Source: Boseongicola sp. (GTDB taxonomy: Bacteria > Pseudomonadota > Alphaproteobacteria > Rhodobacterales > Rhodobacteraceae). From it: a stretch of DNA of 64,000 nucleotides. Positions 9,220 through 17,672 of this stretch are shown in pieces. The notes under the pieces are model-generated. The model saw only the letters and a list, made by a program, of their open reading frames with translations, had not been told where the DNA came from and made no database searches. Every line of letters begins with the position of its first letter. Within the stretch, counting starts at the first letter, position 1. The DNA is taken from assembly GCA_014075275.1 (NCBI GenBank), contig CP046179.1:2861932-2925931 (forward strand). The letters run 5' to 3'. A program made the position numbers and the translations under genes.

Positions 9220-10482
9220 TCAGAGCGCAACACCCTGCAAGGACTGACCCACCACATTCGTCAAACGGGCGGTCACCAAAGCCCCCTCAGGCTGGTCACA
9301 GTCGAATAAAACTTCGGCGAAGCTCTCGGTACGCCCCATCCGAGAACCTTCAACCAAAACAACAGCTTGAGAACCAACAAGTCCACCCAGGTACTCGGAA
9401 ACTGCCGCGTCCCCGACGCTTCGCAGCCGCGCCGCACGCTCCTTGATCGTCTTCCCATTCACCTGCGGCATCCGCGCAGCGGGCGTGCCAGGACGCGGCG
9501 AATAAGGGAAAACATGGAGCCAGGTCAGCGAACATTCTTCAACTAATTTCAACGAGTTAGCGAACATCACCTCAGTCTCGGTCGGAAACCCGGCAATGAT
9601 ATCAGCGCCAAACGTCATCTCGGGCCGAAGCCGCTTTGCGTCTTCACAGAACCGGATCGCATCGTCACGCAGATGACGCCGCTTCATGCGCTTCAGGATC
9701 ATGTCGTCACCCGCTTGCAACGACAGATGCAAATGCGGCATCAAACGCGCTTCGGTGGCAATCGCCTCCATTAAGGCTTCATCTACCTCGATGGAATCAA
9801 TGGAAGAAATCCGCAATCGCGGCAAATCGGGCACCAATTTCAATATGCGCCGCACCAGATCGCCCAGTTTCGGCTCCCCCGGCAAATCCGCACCCCAGGA
9901 TGTCAGATCAACGCCGGTCAGCACCACCTCATTAAACCCGCGATCCACCAACCGCTTTATCTGATCGACGACAACTCCGGCAGCCACCGATCGCGAGTTG
10001 CCGCGACCATAAGGAATAATGCAAAACGTGCAGCGATGATCGCAGCCGTTCTGTACCTGAACATAAGCACGATGGCGGCCAAATCCGTCGATCAGATGCC
10101 CGGCGGTTTCGGTAACAGACATTATGTCGTCCACCTGAACCCGCTCGGTTTCACCAATGAAATCAGCGGCTTTGATCCAGGTAGCCGGGGTCATTTTTTC
10201 AGTGTTGCCAAGAATCAAATCAACTTCAGGCATCGCTTCGAAACGCTCCGGCTCCGTCTGTGCAGCGCAGCCGGTGACAATCACCCGCGATGTCGGGTTC
10301 TCGCGTCGTAGCCGCCGGATTTCCTTCTGCGATTTCCGAACCGCCTCGGCTGTCACCGCGCAAGTATTCACAATCACCGCGTCCGACAGTCCAGCGGCAT
10401 CCGCCATTTCGCGCATGGCCTCGGATTCATAAGCATTCAAACGACAGCCAAGCGTCGTGAACTGCGGTACTTTCCGGTCCAT
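9220..10482 (-). CDS. mtaB: tRNA (N6-L-threonylcarbamoyladenosine(37)-C2)-methylthiotransferase
   Basis: A 420-residue radical-SAM methylthiotransferase. The N-terminal cluster cysteines are in TLGCRLN, NTCAVT and TGCAAQ; the radical-SAM CxxxCxxC is CDHRCTFC, followed by IIPYGRGNSRS; a TRAM-like RNA-binding segment forms the C-terminus (AVVLVEGSRMGRTESFAEV). It converts t6A37 to ms2t6A37 in ANN-decoding tRNAs, mainly tRNA-Lys(UUU). The GCRLN signature favours MtaB over MiaB or RimO. Its ATG overlaps the dapF stop by one base (TAATG), so the two form an operon. Confidence 0.93.
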   Translation of the reverse strand: MDRKVPQFTTLGCRLNAYESEAMREMADAAGLSDAVIVNTCAVTAEAVRKSQKEIRRLRRENPTSRVIVTGCAAQTEPERFEAMPEVDLILGNTEKMTPATWIKAADFIGETERVQVDDIMSVTETAGHLIDGFGRHRAYVQVQNGCDHRCTFCIIPYGRGNSRSVAAGVVVDQIKRLVDRGFNEVVLTGVDLTSWGADLPGEPKLGDLVRRILKLVPDLPRLRISSIDSIEVDEALMEAIATEARLMPHLHLSLQAGDDMILKRMKRRHLRDDAIRFCEDAKRLRPEMTFGADIIAGFPTETEVMFANSLKLVEECSLTWLHVFPYSPRPGTPAARMPQVNGKTIKERAARLRSVGDAAVSEYLGGLVGSQAVVLVEGSRMGRTESFAEVLFDCDQPEGALVTARLTNVVGQSLQGVAL

Positions 10483-11318
10483 TAAAACGCGTCCAGAAAT
10501 TCAGGCGTCAAATAGCCGTCAAATACATGGGCCGTCGGCCCGGTCATCCAGACCCCATCTTCGGCCCAGTCAATCCAGATACGCCCGCCATCCAGGTCAA
10601 TCGTCACTTTGCGCCCGGTAAGACCGCGCCGCGCCGCCGAAACTCCAACGGCACAAGACGATGATCCGGACGCAAGCGTGACGCCAACGCCACGTTCCCA
10701 AACCCGCATACGCAGATGATCCCGGCCAATTACGCTAGCGAACTGCACATTCGTGCGCTCAGGATAAAGCGGGTGATGCTCAAGAACCGCGCCCCGCGCC
10801 GCCAGATCGACGGCCTCGACATCGTCCACAAAGAACGTGCAGTGCGGGTTACCCATGCCCGTCGCCACCGGGTCACCATCAATCGGCAAATGCAATGTGT
10901 CGGTTTCATGGGCCAGCGGCACCTGATCCCATTCCAGCATCGGCACGCCCATATTCACCCGCGTCAACCCGTCGCCCATGTCTTCACATGGCAGCAGACC
11001 ACGCACCGTGCGCAAGATTAACCGGTCTTTACCATTGCCGGACATAAGGTGGTGAGCAACACAGCGCGTGGCATTGCCGCAAGCAGCAGATTCCGAACCA
11101 TCGGCATTATAAAACGTCAGCTTCGCGTCCGCCGTTTCGTCATTCTCAATCAGCGCAAGCTGATCAAACCCAACGCCACGATGCCGGTCACCCAATGCCT
11201 GCGCCAGCGCAGCCGAAATCGAGACACCGCTTTCGCGGCCGTCGATGACGACAAAGTCGTTGCCAAGCCCATGCATCTTCATGAAGGGCAGGCCGGTATC
11301 TGATGTGTTACGGCTCAT
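10482..11318 (-). CDS. dapF: Diaminopimelate epimerase
   Basis: A 278-residue PLP-independent epimerase that interconverts LL- and meso-diaminopimelate in lysine and peptidoglycan synthesis in the cytoplasm. Both catalytic cysteines are visible, in AACGNATRC and SSSCAVGVSAARRG. The N-terminal FMKMHGLGNDFVVID and the central GNPHCTFFVDD segments are typical. The length matches the family. It is the first gene of a two-gene operon with mtaB, an arrangement common in Rhodobacterales. Confidence 0.96.
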   Translation of the reverse strand: MSRNTSDTGLPFMKMHGLGNDFVVIDGRESGVSISAALAQALGDRHRGVGFDQLALIENDETADAKLTFYNADGSESAACGNATRCVAHHLMSGNGKDRLILRTVRGLLPCEDMGDGLTRVNMGVPMLEWDQVPLAHETDTLHLPIDGDPVATGMGNPHCTFFVDDVEAVDLAARGAVLEHHPLYPERTNVQFASVIGRDHLRMRVWERGVGVTLASGSSSCAVGVSAARRGLTGRKVTIDLDGGRIWIDWAEDGVWMTGPTAHVFDGYLTPEFLDAF

Positions 11319-11375
11319 GTCGCGCCATATAGCGTGGAATAATTGCCCTTGAAAGGGCGCAGACTTAACGAAGTG

Positions 11376-11942
11376 TTAACGAAGGATCTCTGTTGCTAGG
11401 CGAAGCTCGACCGCGCGTTCGGCGTCCATGATCCAGATGTCATCATACGGGACTTTACTGAAAGCCTTTTGAACGTGCGCAAGGCCATGGTCGCGCCAAT
11501 ATGGTGCTGTCAGCCCCTCGCCAACTTCAGGTTCTGACGAGGCGTGTAGTCCCAAAAACCCAGTTTCTGTGATGCTTCGCTCTTTCCCAGCAATAAATAC
11601 ATCAACGCAAGCCGAAATGCATGAGGAAACTACTAGTGTGTTGATTCCGTTCTTATCGATTAAGTCGCCGATATCTTGACCGGCAAGGAGCAGTCCACCA
11701 GGGCTTTGCATAATGAGCAGTCCTGCGACCTCACTGTTTTTGGTCAGCTGCCGAAACCAAAAAGCTGTCTCAGGTGTAATCATTCCATCAAGAATCAATG
11801 CTTGACTGCCGTCTTCAAAGGTTTCGATATACAGATTTCCGCCCAAATGCTCGGCTTCAGGGCTAACCATCAATGTACTATCCTGCGCCCCGCATGCAGC
11901 AAGACCAAGCGCAACAAGTGCGGCGGCAAGAACACGGATCAT
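11376..11942 (-). CDS. ClpP/crotonase-fold periplasmic lipoprotein
   Basis: A 188-residue protein with a lipoprotein signal (MIRVLAAALVALGLAAC, cysteine 17). The body resembles periplasmic ClpP-like proteins: LILDGMITPETAFWF, LLIMQSPGGLLLAGQDIGDLI (oxyanion-type SPGG) and SSCISACVDVFIAGKERSI, where the serine/cysteine-rich turn occupies the usual active-site position. Members are described only as predicted periplasmic proteins; peptidase activity is not shown. It stands alone between dapF and tRNA-Lys, with a 57-base gap to dapF. Confidence 0.72.
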   Translation of the reverse strand: MIRVLAAALVALGLAACGAQDSTLMVSPEAEHLGGNLYIETFEDGSQALILDGMITPETAFWFRQLTKNSEVAGLLIMQSPGGLLLAGQDIGDLIDKNGINTLVVSSCISACVDVFIAGKERSITETGFLGLHASSEPEVGEGLTAPYWRDHGLAHVQKAFSKVPYDDIWIMDAERAVELRLATEILR

Positions 11943-12053
11943 GACAGTCCTTTTATTTCAGGGTCCGACGCAGCCTTTCCGGCTGGTCCTTAGGAGTCAA
12001 GTTGGCGTTCAACGAATTGAATTTAAATGCGCCTCTGCGTTGTGGTTTTGCCC

Positions 12054-12081
12054 TTGACGCATCTGTCTCTGGTCGTTACAT
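12054..12081 (+). promoter_or_regulatory. Sigma-70-type promoter for tRNA-Lys
   Basis: TTGACG (12054-12059) and TTACAT (12076-12081) are separated by 16 bases and end 13 bases before the tRNA 5' end, a normal position for a stable-RNA promoter. Confidence 0.6.
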
Positions 12082-12094
12082 CCGGCGCCCGAGT

Positions 12095-12170
12095 GGGCCG
12101 TTAGCTCAGTTGGTAGAGCAACTGACTTTTAATCAGTGGGTCGCAGGTTCGAATCCTGCACGGCTCACCA
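12095..12170 (+). tRNA. tRNA-Lys (anticodon UUU)
   Basis: A 76-base cloverleaf: acceptor GGGCCGT pairs with ACGGCTC (one G-U), the D arm has AGCTCAGTTGGTAGAGC, the anticodon loop is CTTTTAA with TTT as anticodon, and the T arm has GGTTCGAATCC. CCA is encoded. This tRNA is the main known target of MtaB, whose gene lies 1.6 kb away. Confidence 0.97.
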
Positions 12171-12692
12171 CTGAAATATCATAAATTCACTGGATTAGGT
12201 GTTTCGTGTCTCGCAAGTCTCGCAATATGCCCTGGGTTGGCTTTCACATAGCATTCACAGTGATCCGAGATTGACGATCGTAAGGATATCTCGCCGCATA
12301 GCATCGCAGTCCGGTGAGACAATACCTATGTCTTTTTCCTAGCCCACCAAACGCTAAGGATAACGGCGCTACTATATCCTATGAGGTTCCGACGGAAGGT
12401 CGAGATGACCAATGTCAATCTCAGGCGAGATTCTTAGTCGCGGTAGACTGTGACCACGTCGCAATTTTGGCGCAATCGGCAAATACCCCTGCTGCCATCG
12501 CCCAGAACTTCCGCAAACTGGTAAGGGTTATTCATGCACCGCAGCAAACACGCAAAGTCTGATCAGAAATGTGCTTGCGCACCCATTCAGACGTCACTTG
12601 CCGCGCTAGCAAAAAAGTCGTTTTCTCACAGAATGGGCAGGAAGTGGACCTTCGCTGAAGTCGCAAAGCGAAATCACTAATACGCGGCGGTT
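12171..12692. other. Intergenic stretch without a recognisable gene
   Basis: About 520 bases follow the tRNA-Lys 3' end. One open frame (12314-12562) has no features that I recognise. There is no clear integrase or repeat, but the position after a tRNA and before an IS30 remnant suggests a decayed insertion. Confidence 0.5.
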
Positions 12693-12838
12693 TCAACTGA
12701 TCGCCGCAACACTCTCAGCGAACTTCTCTGCCGGTGTTTGATATTGCAAGGTCTTGCGGGGCCGCTCGTTGAGTTGGCGGGCAATCGCGCTCAGCTTTGC
12801 CTGGGAATGGGCCGATAAGTCTGTTCCGCGTGATAGGC
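12693..12838 (-). pseudogene. IS30-family transposase, C-terminal remnant
   Basis: Minus-strand translation gives [20 protein letters not shown], then [20 protein letters not shown] and a stop at 12693. This matches the conserved C-terminal tail of IS30-family transposases (the RPRKTL..TPAE segment). Only about 48 codons survive; the rest of the gene and the terminal repeats are gone. It marks the left border of the accessory catabolic region. Confidence 0.8.
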
Positions 12839-12956
12839 AAGGGGTTCCGCCTCTTTCTGCGAGCCAGGTATGTGTAACGAAAGGTTATTCAGGGGTTAAA
12901 ATGGAGTAACTTTGCACCCACAGTGCATGCAGACAAATGGGCAGCAAGAGGTTTGA

Positions 12957-13958
12957 ATGGCCGAAATATTGGGCAATGCCCACTATACTTACGACCCGAT
13001 GCCGGAATGGGCGCAGTTACCGACGGATGTCGCACTGGGCGATGTTGCAGGCGTTGCTGTGGACGCCAGGGACCAGGTTTATCTGTTCAATCGTGGGCGC
13101 GATCCTGTCGTGGTTCTGAGCCAATCTGGTGACGTGTTGTCGACATGGGGACATGGAGTTTTTTCCAATCCGCACGGAGCATCCATCGGGCCGGACCAAT
13201 TCATCTATCTGACAGATAATTTCGATCATACTGTTCGGAAATTCACCCTTGATGGGACACTGCTTTTGGAAATTGGGACTGCTGGAATTGGGTCCGGGTC
13301 CATGAGCGGCAAGCCTTTTTGTAAGTGCACGCATTCGGCTGTTGCGCCATCGGGCGATATATTTGTGTCTGACGGATACCAAAACGCGTGCATCCACAAA
13401 TTTGACCCCAATGGCAGGCTATTGAAAAGCTGGGGAACCTGTGGAACCGGGCCGGGAGAGTTCAATCTTCCTCACAACATCTGTTGCGATCCGGATGGAT
13501 GGATTTATGTTGCGGACCGAGAAAACTCTCGGGTGCAAGTCTTTGATCAATACGGGAACTTTGAAGCCCAGATCAACAACATGCACCGGCCCAGCGGCCT
13601 GGCGATCACACCCGGCAGTTGTCCTGATTGCGTCGTCGGTGAGTTGGCGTCGTATTTGGAGGTGAATCAGAATTTCCCCAACTTAGGACCGTTTGTCAGC
13701 GTATTTGATCAGCAGAGCAATTTGTTATCGCGGCTTGGGGCGCGGCGTGGGCCTGGCCTTGGCCCGGGGCAATTTCTGTCACCGCATAGTATTGCATTTG
13801 ACAGTTTGGGGGATCTGTATGTCGGCGACGTTGTTGACGCAGATTGGGAGCAAGTCATGGGCGACGTTGAGAAACCCCGTCAGCCAAGACGGTTTCAAAA
13901 ATTTAAGCATGTGCAGCCCCAGGTTGATGCGCACGAATTAGCTCCAATGCGGAATTGA
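12957..13958 (+). CDS. NHL-repeat six-bladed beta-propeller protein
   Basis: A 333-residue protein made of NHL-type blades: DVAGVAVDARDQVYLFNRG, NPHGASIGPDQFIYLTDN, HSAVAPSGDIFVSDGYQN, LPHNICCDPDGWIYVADREN and SPHSIAFDSLGDLYVGDV. It resembles the propeller fold of peptidyl-alpha-hydroxyglycine amidating lyases and of bacterial relatives with no known function. There is no signal peptide, so it is probably cytoplasmic. Cysteines are unusually frequent (CKC, CC, CPDC). The last 56 bases overlap the 3' end of the convergent aldolase gene. It could be a lactonase- or lyase-like enzyme of the neighbouring catabolic genes (inference only). Confidence 0.78.
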   Translation: MAEILGNAHYTYDPMPEWAQLPTDVALGDVAGVAVDARDQVYLFNRGRDPVVVLSQSGDVLSTWGHGVFSNPHGASIGPDQFIYLTDNFDHTVRKFTLDGTLLLEIGTAGIGSGSMSGKPFCKCTHSAVAPSGDIFVSDGYQNACIHKFDPNGRLLKSWGTCGTGPGEFNLPHNICCDPDGWIYVADRENSRVQVFDQYGNFEAQINNMHRPSGLAITPGSCPDCVVGELASYLEVNQNFPNLGPFVSVFDQQSNLLSRLGARRGPGLGPGQFLSPHSIAFDSLGDLYVGDVVDADWEQVMGDVEKPRQPRRFQKFKHVQPQVDAHELAPMRN

Positions 13959-14823
13959 GGGCAAAACCAGCTTCGATCTTTTGAACCGCATCAAATTTGG
14001 CGCCTGCTGTTCGACAGTTTGGCGTGTCGAAAATCCCTTCTGCTTTTCTAAGCTGCTTAAAGAACTGGATGCTGGTGTCGATATGTTGGTTTGAGAAATT
14101 TAGGATTGGTAGCACGCGATCGAATAGTGCACGGGCCGAGGCATGATCCCCGCGTTCATGCATGTTGTAAATTTCGACATAGACTCGCTCTAATCCTGTA
14201 GGAATGAACGCGTCCACATCGCGTGCCAGCGCATCCATCAATTGCGACACAGCCCAACCGCCGCAAACGTTCAAGGCCGCGTTGGTGGATTGTTTGACGG
14301 CTGAATACTTTGGTCCGGCTCGCTGAGTTTCGATCTTCAGCCAGGAAAAATTTCGAACGTTTTCATAAAGATAAAGGATTTCTTCCAGAGGCAATCCCTC
14401 GCCTGACCAATCGAGATCCTGAACCATCAGAATATTAGGCGCGTGGCTTTCTAGTTCCTGAAGAAAGCCCAGATTTCTCTGTCGGTCATGATCGGCAGGC
14501 ATTTGCACACAAATCCCTGCTGCGCCGACAGAACTGGCAATTTTCGTCAGTTCGATGCTTGCATCAAGATTTGCTGCCGTGACGCTGACGATGAACGGAA
14601 TTCGTTGGGCGTTGGATTCGGCCACCGTCTCGATAATCGCGGTCTTTTCATCGTGCGACAACGTCGGATACTCGCCAGCGACGGCGAGGCCCAACATACC
14701 GCCGCAGCCTGCGTTGATGGTGTGATCAACTAGCCTGCGCAGCGAGCCATGATCCACAGCGTTGTCGGCATCGAAGGGCGTGTTCAGGCTGGGCACAATT
14801 CCCTTCATGACAGTTTCGCTCAT
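13903..14823 (-). CDS. DapA/N-acetylneuraminate lyase family protein with altered active site
   Basis: A 306-residue TIM-barrel protein of the class I aldolase DHDPS/NAL family. The N-terminal SLNTPFD, the AVAGEYPTLS segment (equivalent to GTTGE), and the Schiff-base lysine in FSWLKIETQRAG (K163) are present. The usual catalytic tyrosine of the YNxP motif is missing: that position reads LMVQDLDWSG. The enzyme may therefore catalyse a different lyase or dehydratase step. It is the last gene of a three-gene minus-strand operon, four bases after the dioxygenase gene. Confidence 0.82.
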   Translation of the reverse strand: MSETVMKGIVPSLNTPFDADNAVDHGSLRRLVDHTINAGCGGMLGLAVAGEYPTLSHDEKTAIIETVAESNAQRIPFIVSVTAANLDASIELTKIASSVGAAGICVQMPADHDRQRNLGFLQELESHAPNILMVQDLDWSGEGLPLEEILYLYENVRNFSWLKIETQRAGPKYSAVKQSTNAALNVCGGWAVSQLMDALARDVDAFIPTGLERVYVEIYNMHERGDHASARALFDRVLPILNFSNQHIDTSIQFFKQLRKAEGIFDTPNCRTAGAKFDAVQKIEAGFALNSALELIRAHQPGAAHA

Positions 14824-14826
14824 GCT

Positions 14827-15729
14827 TCAGCGCAAGACGCTGGTTTCGGTCAATGGCCGCGATGCCGAAAGACAACCGTAGCCCAGCCCTTTGTGGGCGA
14901 GCGGATTGGGTCCGCTAAATCTTTCATCCATTGGATCTGCCGATGGCTGAAACCGCGTGTCGCACGATAGTCGGATCAAACCATTTTTCGAATTGTTGTC
15001 GAAGGATCCATGGGCGGTAAACATTCCGAAGACCAGACAATCACCCATTTCAAACTCTGCGGTCAGAAACTTGCTGGCTTTGCGCTGGACCAGCTTGATG
15101 GGGCTCTCTTGGATATGTCCGGGTCGCGACGGATCGCGATCCACGTCGTGGCCTTCGAACTGTTGGCGAATGTCGGACCATTCGTGCGAGCCTTCCAGGA
15201 CATATAGAGAACCGTCGCTTAGGCTAATGGGGCAAAGCGGGGTCCAGCACGTCACCAGCCGCTTGGAGCCGCGGTTCATGTAGGGGTGGTCAACATGCAG
15301 CGGGCTGGCGCGACCGGCAGCCATGGCGCGCAGCCAAGCGAATGAAAAATGGTTTGCCGGTTCTTGAAAGAGCTGGGACATGGCTTGGATGATGCGGGGT
15401 CCGTTTATGACGGATCGCACGGCTTTGCCTTCACTGACGGATCGCCAAAACGACCCTAGTTCCTCGTTCGTCGGATAGACTTGGTGTCTTTTGGACGTGC
15501 CGGACGCCAATCCTTTTTCGAAGGGATCTTTGACCTCGCCAACTTCCGACAGCCGTTGAAGCACCTCGCGACGTGCGGCGTCGACTTCTGCTGGATCATG
15601 CAGACCACGCAACAAGAGATAGCCCCTTTCGGCAAGATCCCCGTTCAGGTCAGCGTTTCGCAGTTCGCCCAAGTGTTCATCCGGTATGAGTGCGCCGTTG
15701 AACGTTAGTTTGTGTTCGGAGATTCGCAT
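14827..15729 (-). CDS. Phytanoyl-CoA dioxygenase family protein
   Basis: A 300-residue Fe(II)/2-oxoglutarate-dependent oxygenase of the PhyH family. The HxD metal pair is in SPLHVDHPYMN, the distal histidine is in FTAHGSFDNN, and the 2-oxoglutarate arginine lies in LIRLSCDTRFQP. The family hydroxylates unactivated carbons in acyl-CoAs, osmolytes or small metabolites; the substrate here is not known. Its start overlaps the kinase stop (TGATG), and the aldolase follows four bases later, so the three act in one operon. Confidence 0.86.
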   Translation of the reverse strand: MRISEHKLTFNGALIPDEHLGELRNADLNGDLAERGYLLLRGLHDPAEVDAARREVLQRLSEVGEVKDPFEKGLASGTSKRHQVYPTNEELGSFWRSVSEGKAVRSVINGPRIIQAMSQLFQEPANHFSFAWLRAMAAGRASPLHVDHPYMNRGSKRLVTCWTPLCPISLSDGSLYVLEGSHEWSDIRQQFEGHDVDRDPSRPGHIQESPIKLVQRKASKFLTAEFEMGDCLVFGMFTAHGSFDNNSKNGLIRLSCDTRFQPSADPMDERFSGPNPLAHKGLGYGCLSASRPLTETSVLR

Positions 15730-16640
15730 CACGACACAGATTCCGTTGATTGAATTGATCCTGAGTCTAACAATACCGCGACTTCAGAGGCAGTTGGGAG
15801 GGTTTCATCGGGAATTGGTCGTCGCACTTTCAAAGACGCTGCGGCATTTGCCCATTGAACTGCCTGGGGTTCAGAAAGCTGGTTTGCTAGTGCCAACGTG
15901 AAGGCACCGTGCCACACATCACCCGCCCCAAGTGTGTTTTTTGCCTTGGTCGGAAGGGTCGGAATTTCAGTTAAGCTATTCCCGTCATAGCATAATACGG
16001 AATTGGCTCCTCGGGTGACCGCGCACCAATTTCCAAGTCGCTTGAAGGCCAATTTCAGGGCCGCTGTGTCGCTTCCCCCGCAATAGTCATTTAGACCCTG
16101 CTCCGAGAAAACGACATGGCTGGCGCATTCGAGCAGAATTTCGGCCTTGGCGACCGGCGCCTCGGCGTCAACGATAACCGGTTTGCCTTTTTGCCTGGCT
16201 GCATTTGCGATCTGGGCTGCCCCTTCGGGCCACCGCGTGTCGACAAGGGCAGCATCGAATAAAAAACCGTCTGGAAATGTGAATTTCATTGGCGCCAAAA
16301 TGGGATCCCGGTGGTTGATGATTGTTCTTTCACCATCAGGGGTAATCAGAATAGCGGACCGAGACGTTGAAGCGCCGGAAACCTTGGAAAGAAACTGGTC
16401 ATCAATCTGGCGAGCGACCATGAGTTTGTGCAGGAACGCCCCTAGTTCATCATCGCCAATGGTACCGACAATACTTACGTCTCCGCCGAGGCTTGCGATT
16501 GCTGATGCTGCGTTCAAGGCACCACCGCCCGAAATCATTTGGGACGCCTTTGCCCGGGTCTTCGTGCCTTTTGCGGGATATGCCGCAACATCGTATACCA
16601 AATCTGCTGCAATGAGGCCCGCGCAAATGATTCTTGGCAC
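15729..16640 (-). CDS. PfkB family carbohydrate kinase
   Basis: A ribokinase-like kinase of about 303 residues. The N-terminal GGGALNAASAIASLGG segment is PfkB signature 1, and NTLGAGDVWHGAF near the C-terminus holds the anion hole and catalytic aspartate (signature 2). The start is taken as GTG 16640, which has AAGGAT eight bases upstream; an upstream ATG at 16670 gives only a basic extension. It probably phosphorylates a sugar or sugar acid whose product is cleaved by an aldolase nearby (inference). First gene of the kinase-dioxygenase-aldolase operon. Confidence 0.86.
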   Translation of the reverse strand: MPRIICAGLIAADLVYDVAAYPAKGTKTRAKASQMISGGGALNAASAIASLGGDVSIVGTIGDDELGAFLHKLMVARQIDDQFLSKVSGASTSRSAILITPDGERTIINHRDPILAPMKFTFPDGFLFDAALVDTRWPEGAAQIANAARQKGKPVIVDAEAPVAKAEILLECASHVVFSEQGLNDYCGGSDTAALKLAFKRLGNWCAVTRGANSVLCYDGNSLTEIPTLPTKAKNTLGAGDVWHGAFTLALANQLSEPQAVQWANAAASLKVRRPIPDETLPTASEVAVLLDSGSIQSTESVS

Positions 16641-16701
16641 AGTGTCGTATCCTTTCCGGCGCTTACCCAAGCACCAATGTTATTCCTAACATGTCTCGAC
16701 T

Positions 16702-16720
16702 ATGGTTAACTCTCAACCAT
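16702..16720. promoter_or_regulatory. Inverted repeat in divergent promoter region
   Basis: ATGGTT and AACCAT, separated by seven bases, lie between the divergent kinase operon and second aldolase gene. They are a possible operator for one regulator controlling both directions. Confidence 0.35.
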
Positions 16721-16756
16721 TGATATGAACCGCAAATGTAGCGCGGTTTCTGGTGG

Positions 16757-17641
16757 CTGCGGACGGAGACGAACATCGCACAATTTGGTATCTCAGCGGC
16801 ATTACTGACGCCGTTTCACGCAGATGGCAGTTTGAACCTGCCGCTGTTTTCTGAACATGCAAAGTCAACGCTGAAAAATGGTGCTGACGGCGTTGCGCTA
16901 TTCGGGACCACGGGCGAAGGCGCGTCCATTGCATTTGGAGAGCGTTCATTAGCGATTTCTGCCTTGACCGTCGGCGGTGTGTCGAAACAGGCCATCACCC
17001 TTGGTTTGTGTGGCTCTGCCATCGGAGATGTTGTTGCGCAAGTCCAACAGGGCATTGACTTTGGCATTACCAAGTTCCTGCTGATGCCGCCGTTTTTCTT
17101 CAAAAATCTGGGAAATGACGGGCTTTTTGATTGGCACGAGCGGTTGTTCGCGGCAGCGCATCATCAAGCTAAATTTATCATCTACCATATCCCGCAGGTG
17201 ACGCATGTTCCGATTTCCGTCGATCTGGTCAAGCGCCTGCAAAGGTCATTTCCTGACCGCATTTTGGCGATCAAGGACAGTGCTGGGCAGTGGGACAATA
17301 CAAGCAGGCTGTTGGAATGCGGCGAGATACCGGTGTTGGTTGGGGACGAACGTTTGTTACACAGGGCTGCTGCAATGGGTGGTGCGGGGTCCATATGCGG
17401 CATGGGGAACCTGTATCCGGGGCGCATGCAGAAATTGTTCGGCACGCACGTCGAGGATAATGCGCTGTCGGCCGAAGTGGATTTAATCGTTTCAGTTCCT
17501 GTCATTCCGGCATTGAAGCAGGCGATGCTATCAAAGACCGGAGACGCAAGTTGGAGAAATGTTCGTGCGCCATTGCAGGTTTTAGAGGGTGACGAACTGG
17601 CGGCGATCAAGGCGGTCTTTCCCGAAAGGGCCGTTGCCTAG
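16757..17641 (+). CDS. DapA/N-acetylneuraminate lyase family aldolase, start unclear
   Basis: A DHDPS/NAL-family class I aldolase of about 294 residues. Canonical residues are all visible: ALLTPFHADG at the N-terminus, FGTTGEGAS, the tyrosine in IIYHIPQ (about residue 143) and the Schiff-base lysine in ILAIKDSAG (about 173). The frame is open from 16742, but no ATG, GTG or TTG precedes the conserved ISAALLTPF strand. The first conventional start (TTG 16832) would delete that strand. CTG 16757 is used here, or the start codon has mutated. Divergent from the kinase operon. Confidence 0.75.
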   Translation: MRTETNIAQFGISAALLTPFHADGSLNLPLFSEHAKSTLKNGADGVALFGTTGEGASIAFGERSLAISALTVGGVSKQAITLGLCGSAIGDVVAQVQQGIDFGITKFLLMPPFFFKNLGNDGLFDWHERLFAAAHHQAKFIIYHIPQVTHVPISVDLVKRLQRSFPDRILAIKDSAGQWDNTSRLLECGEIPVLVGDERLLHRAAAMGGAGSICGMGNLYPGRMQKLFGTHVEDNALSAEVDLIVSVPVIPALKQAMLSKTGDASWRNVRAPLQVLEGDELAAIKAVFPERAVA

Positions 17642-17672
17642 CATCCTTTTCTGAAATTCTGCCATTGGCAGG

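Noticed and set aside
12002..12184. 60-residue open frame across tRNA-Lys
   Set aside because: It is the usual false protein produced by translating a tRNA gene (QLVEQLTFNQWVAGSNPARL) and has no ribosome site.
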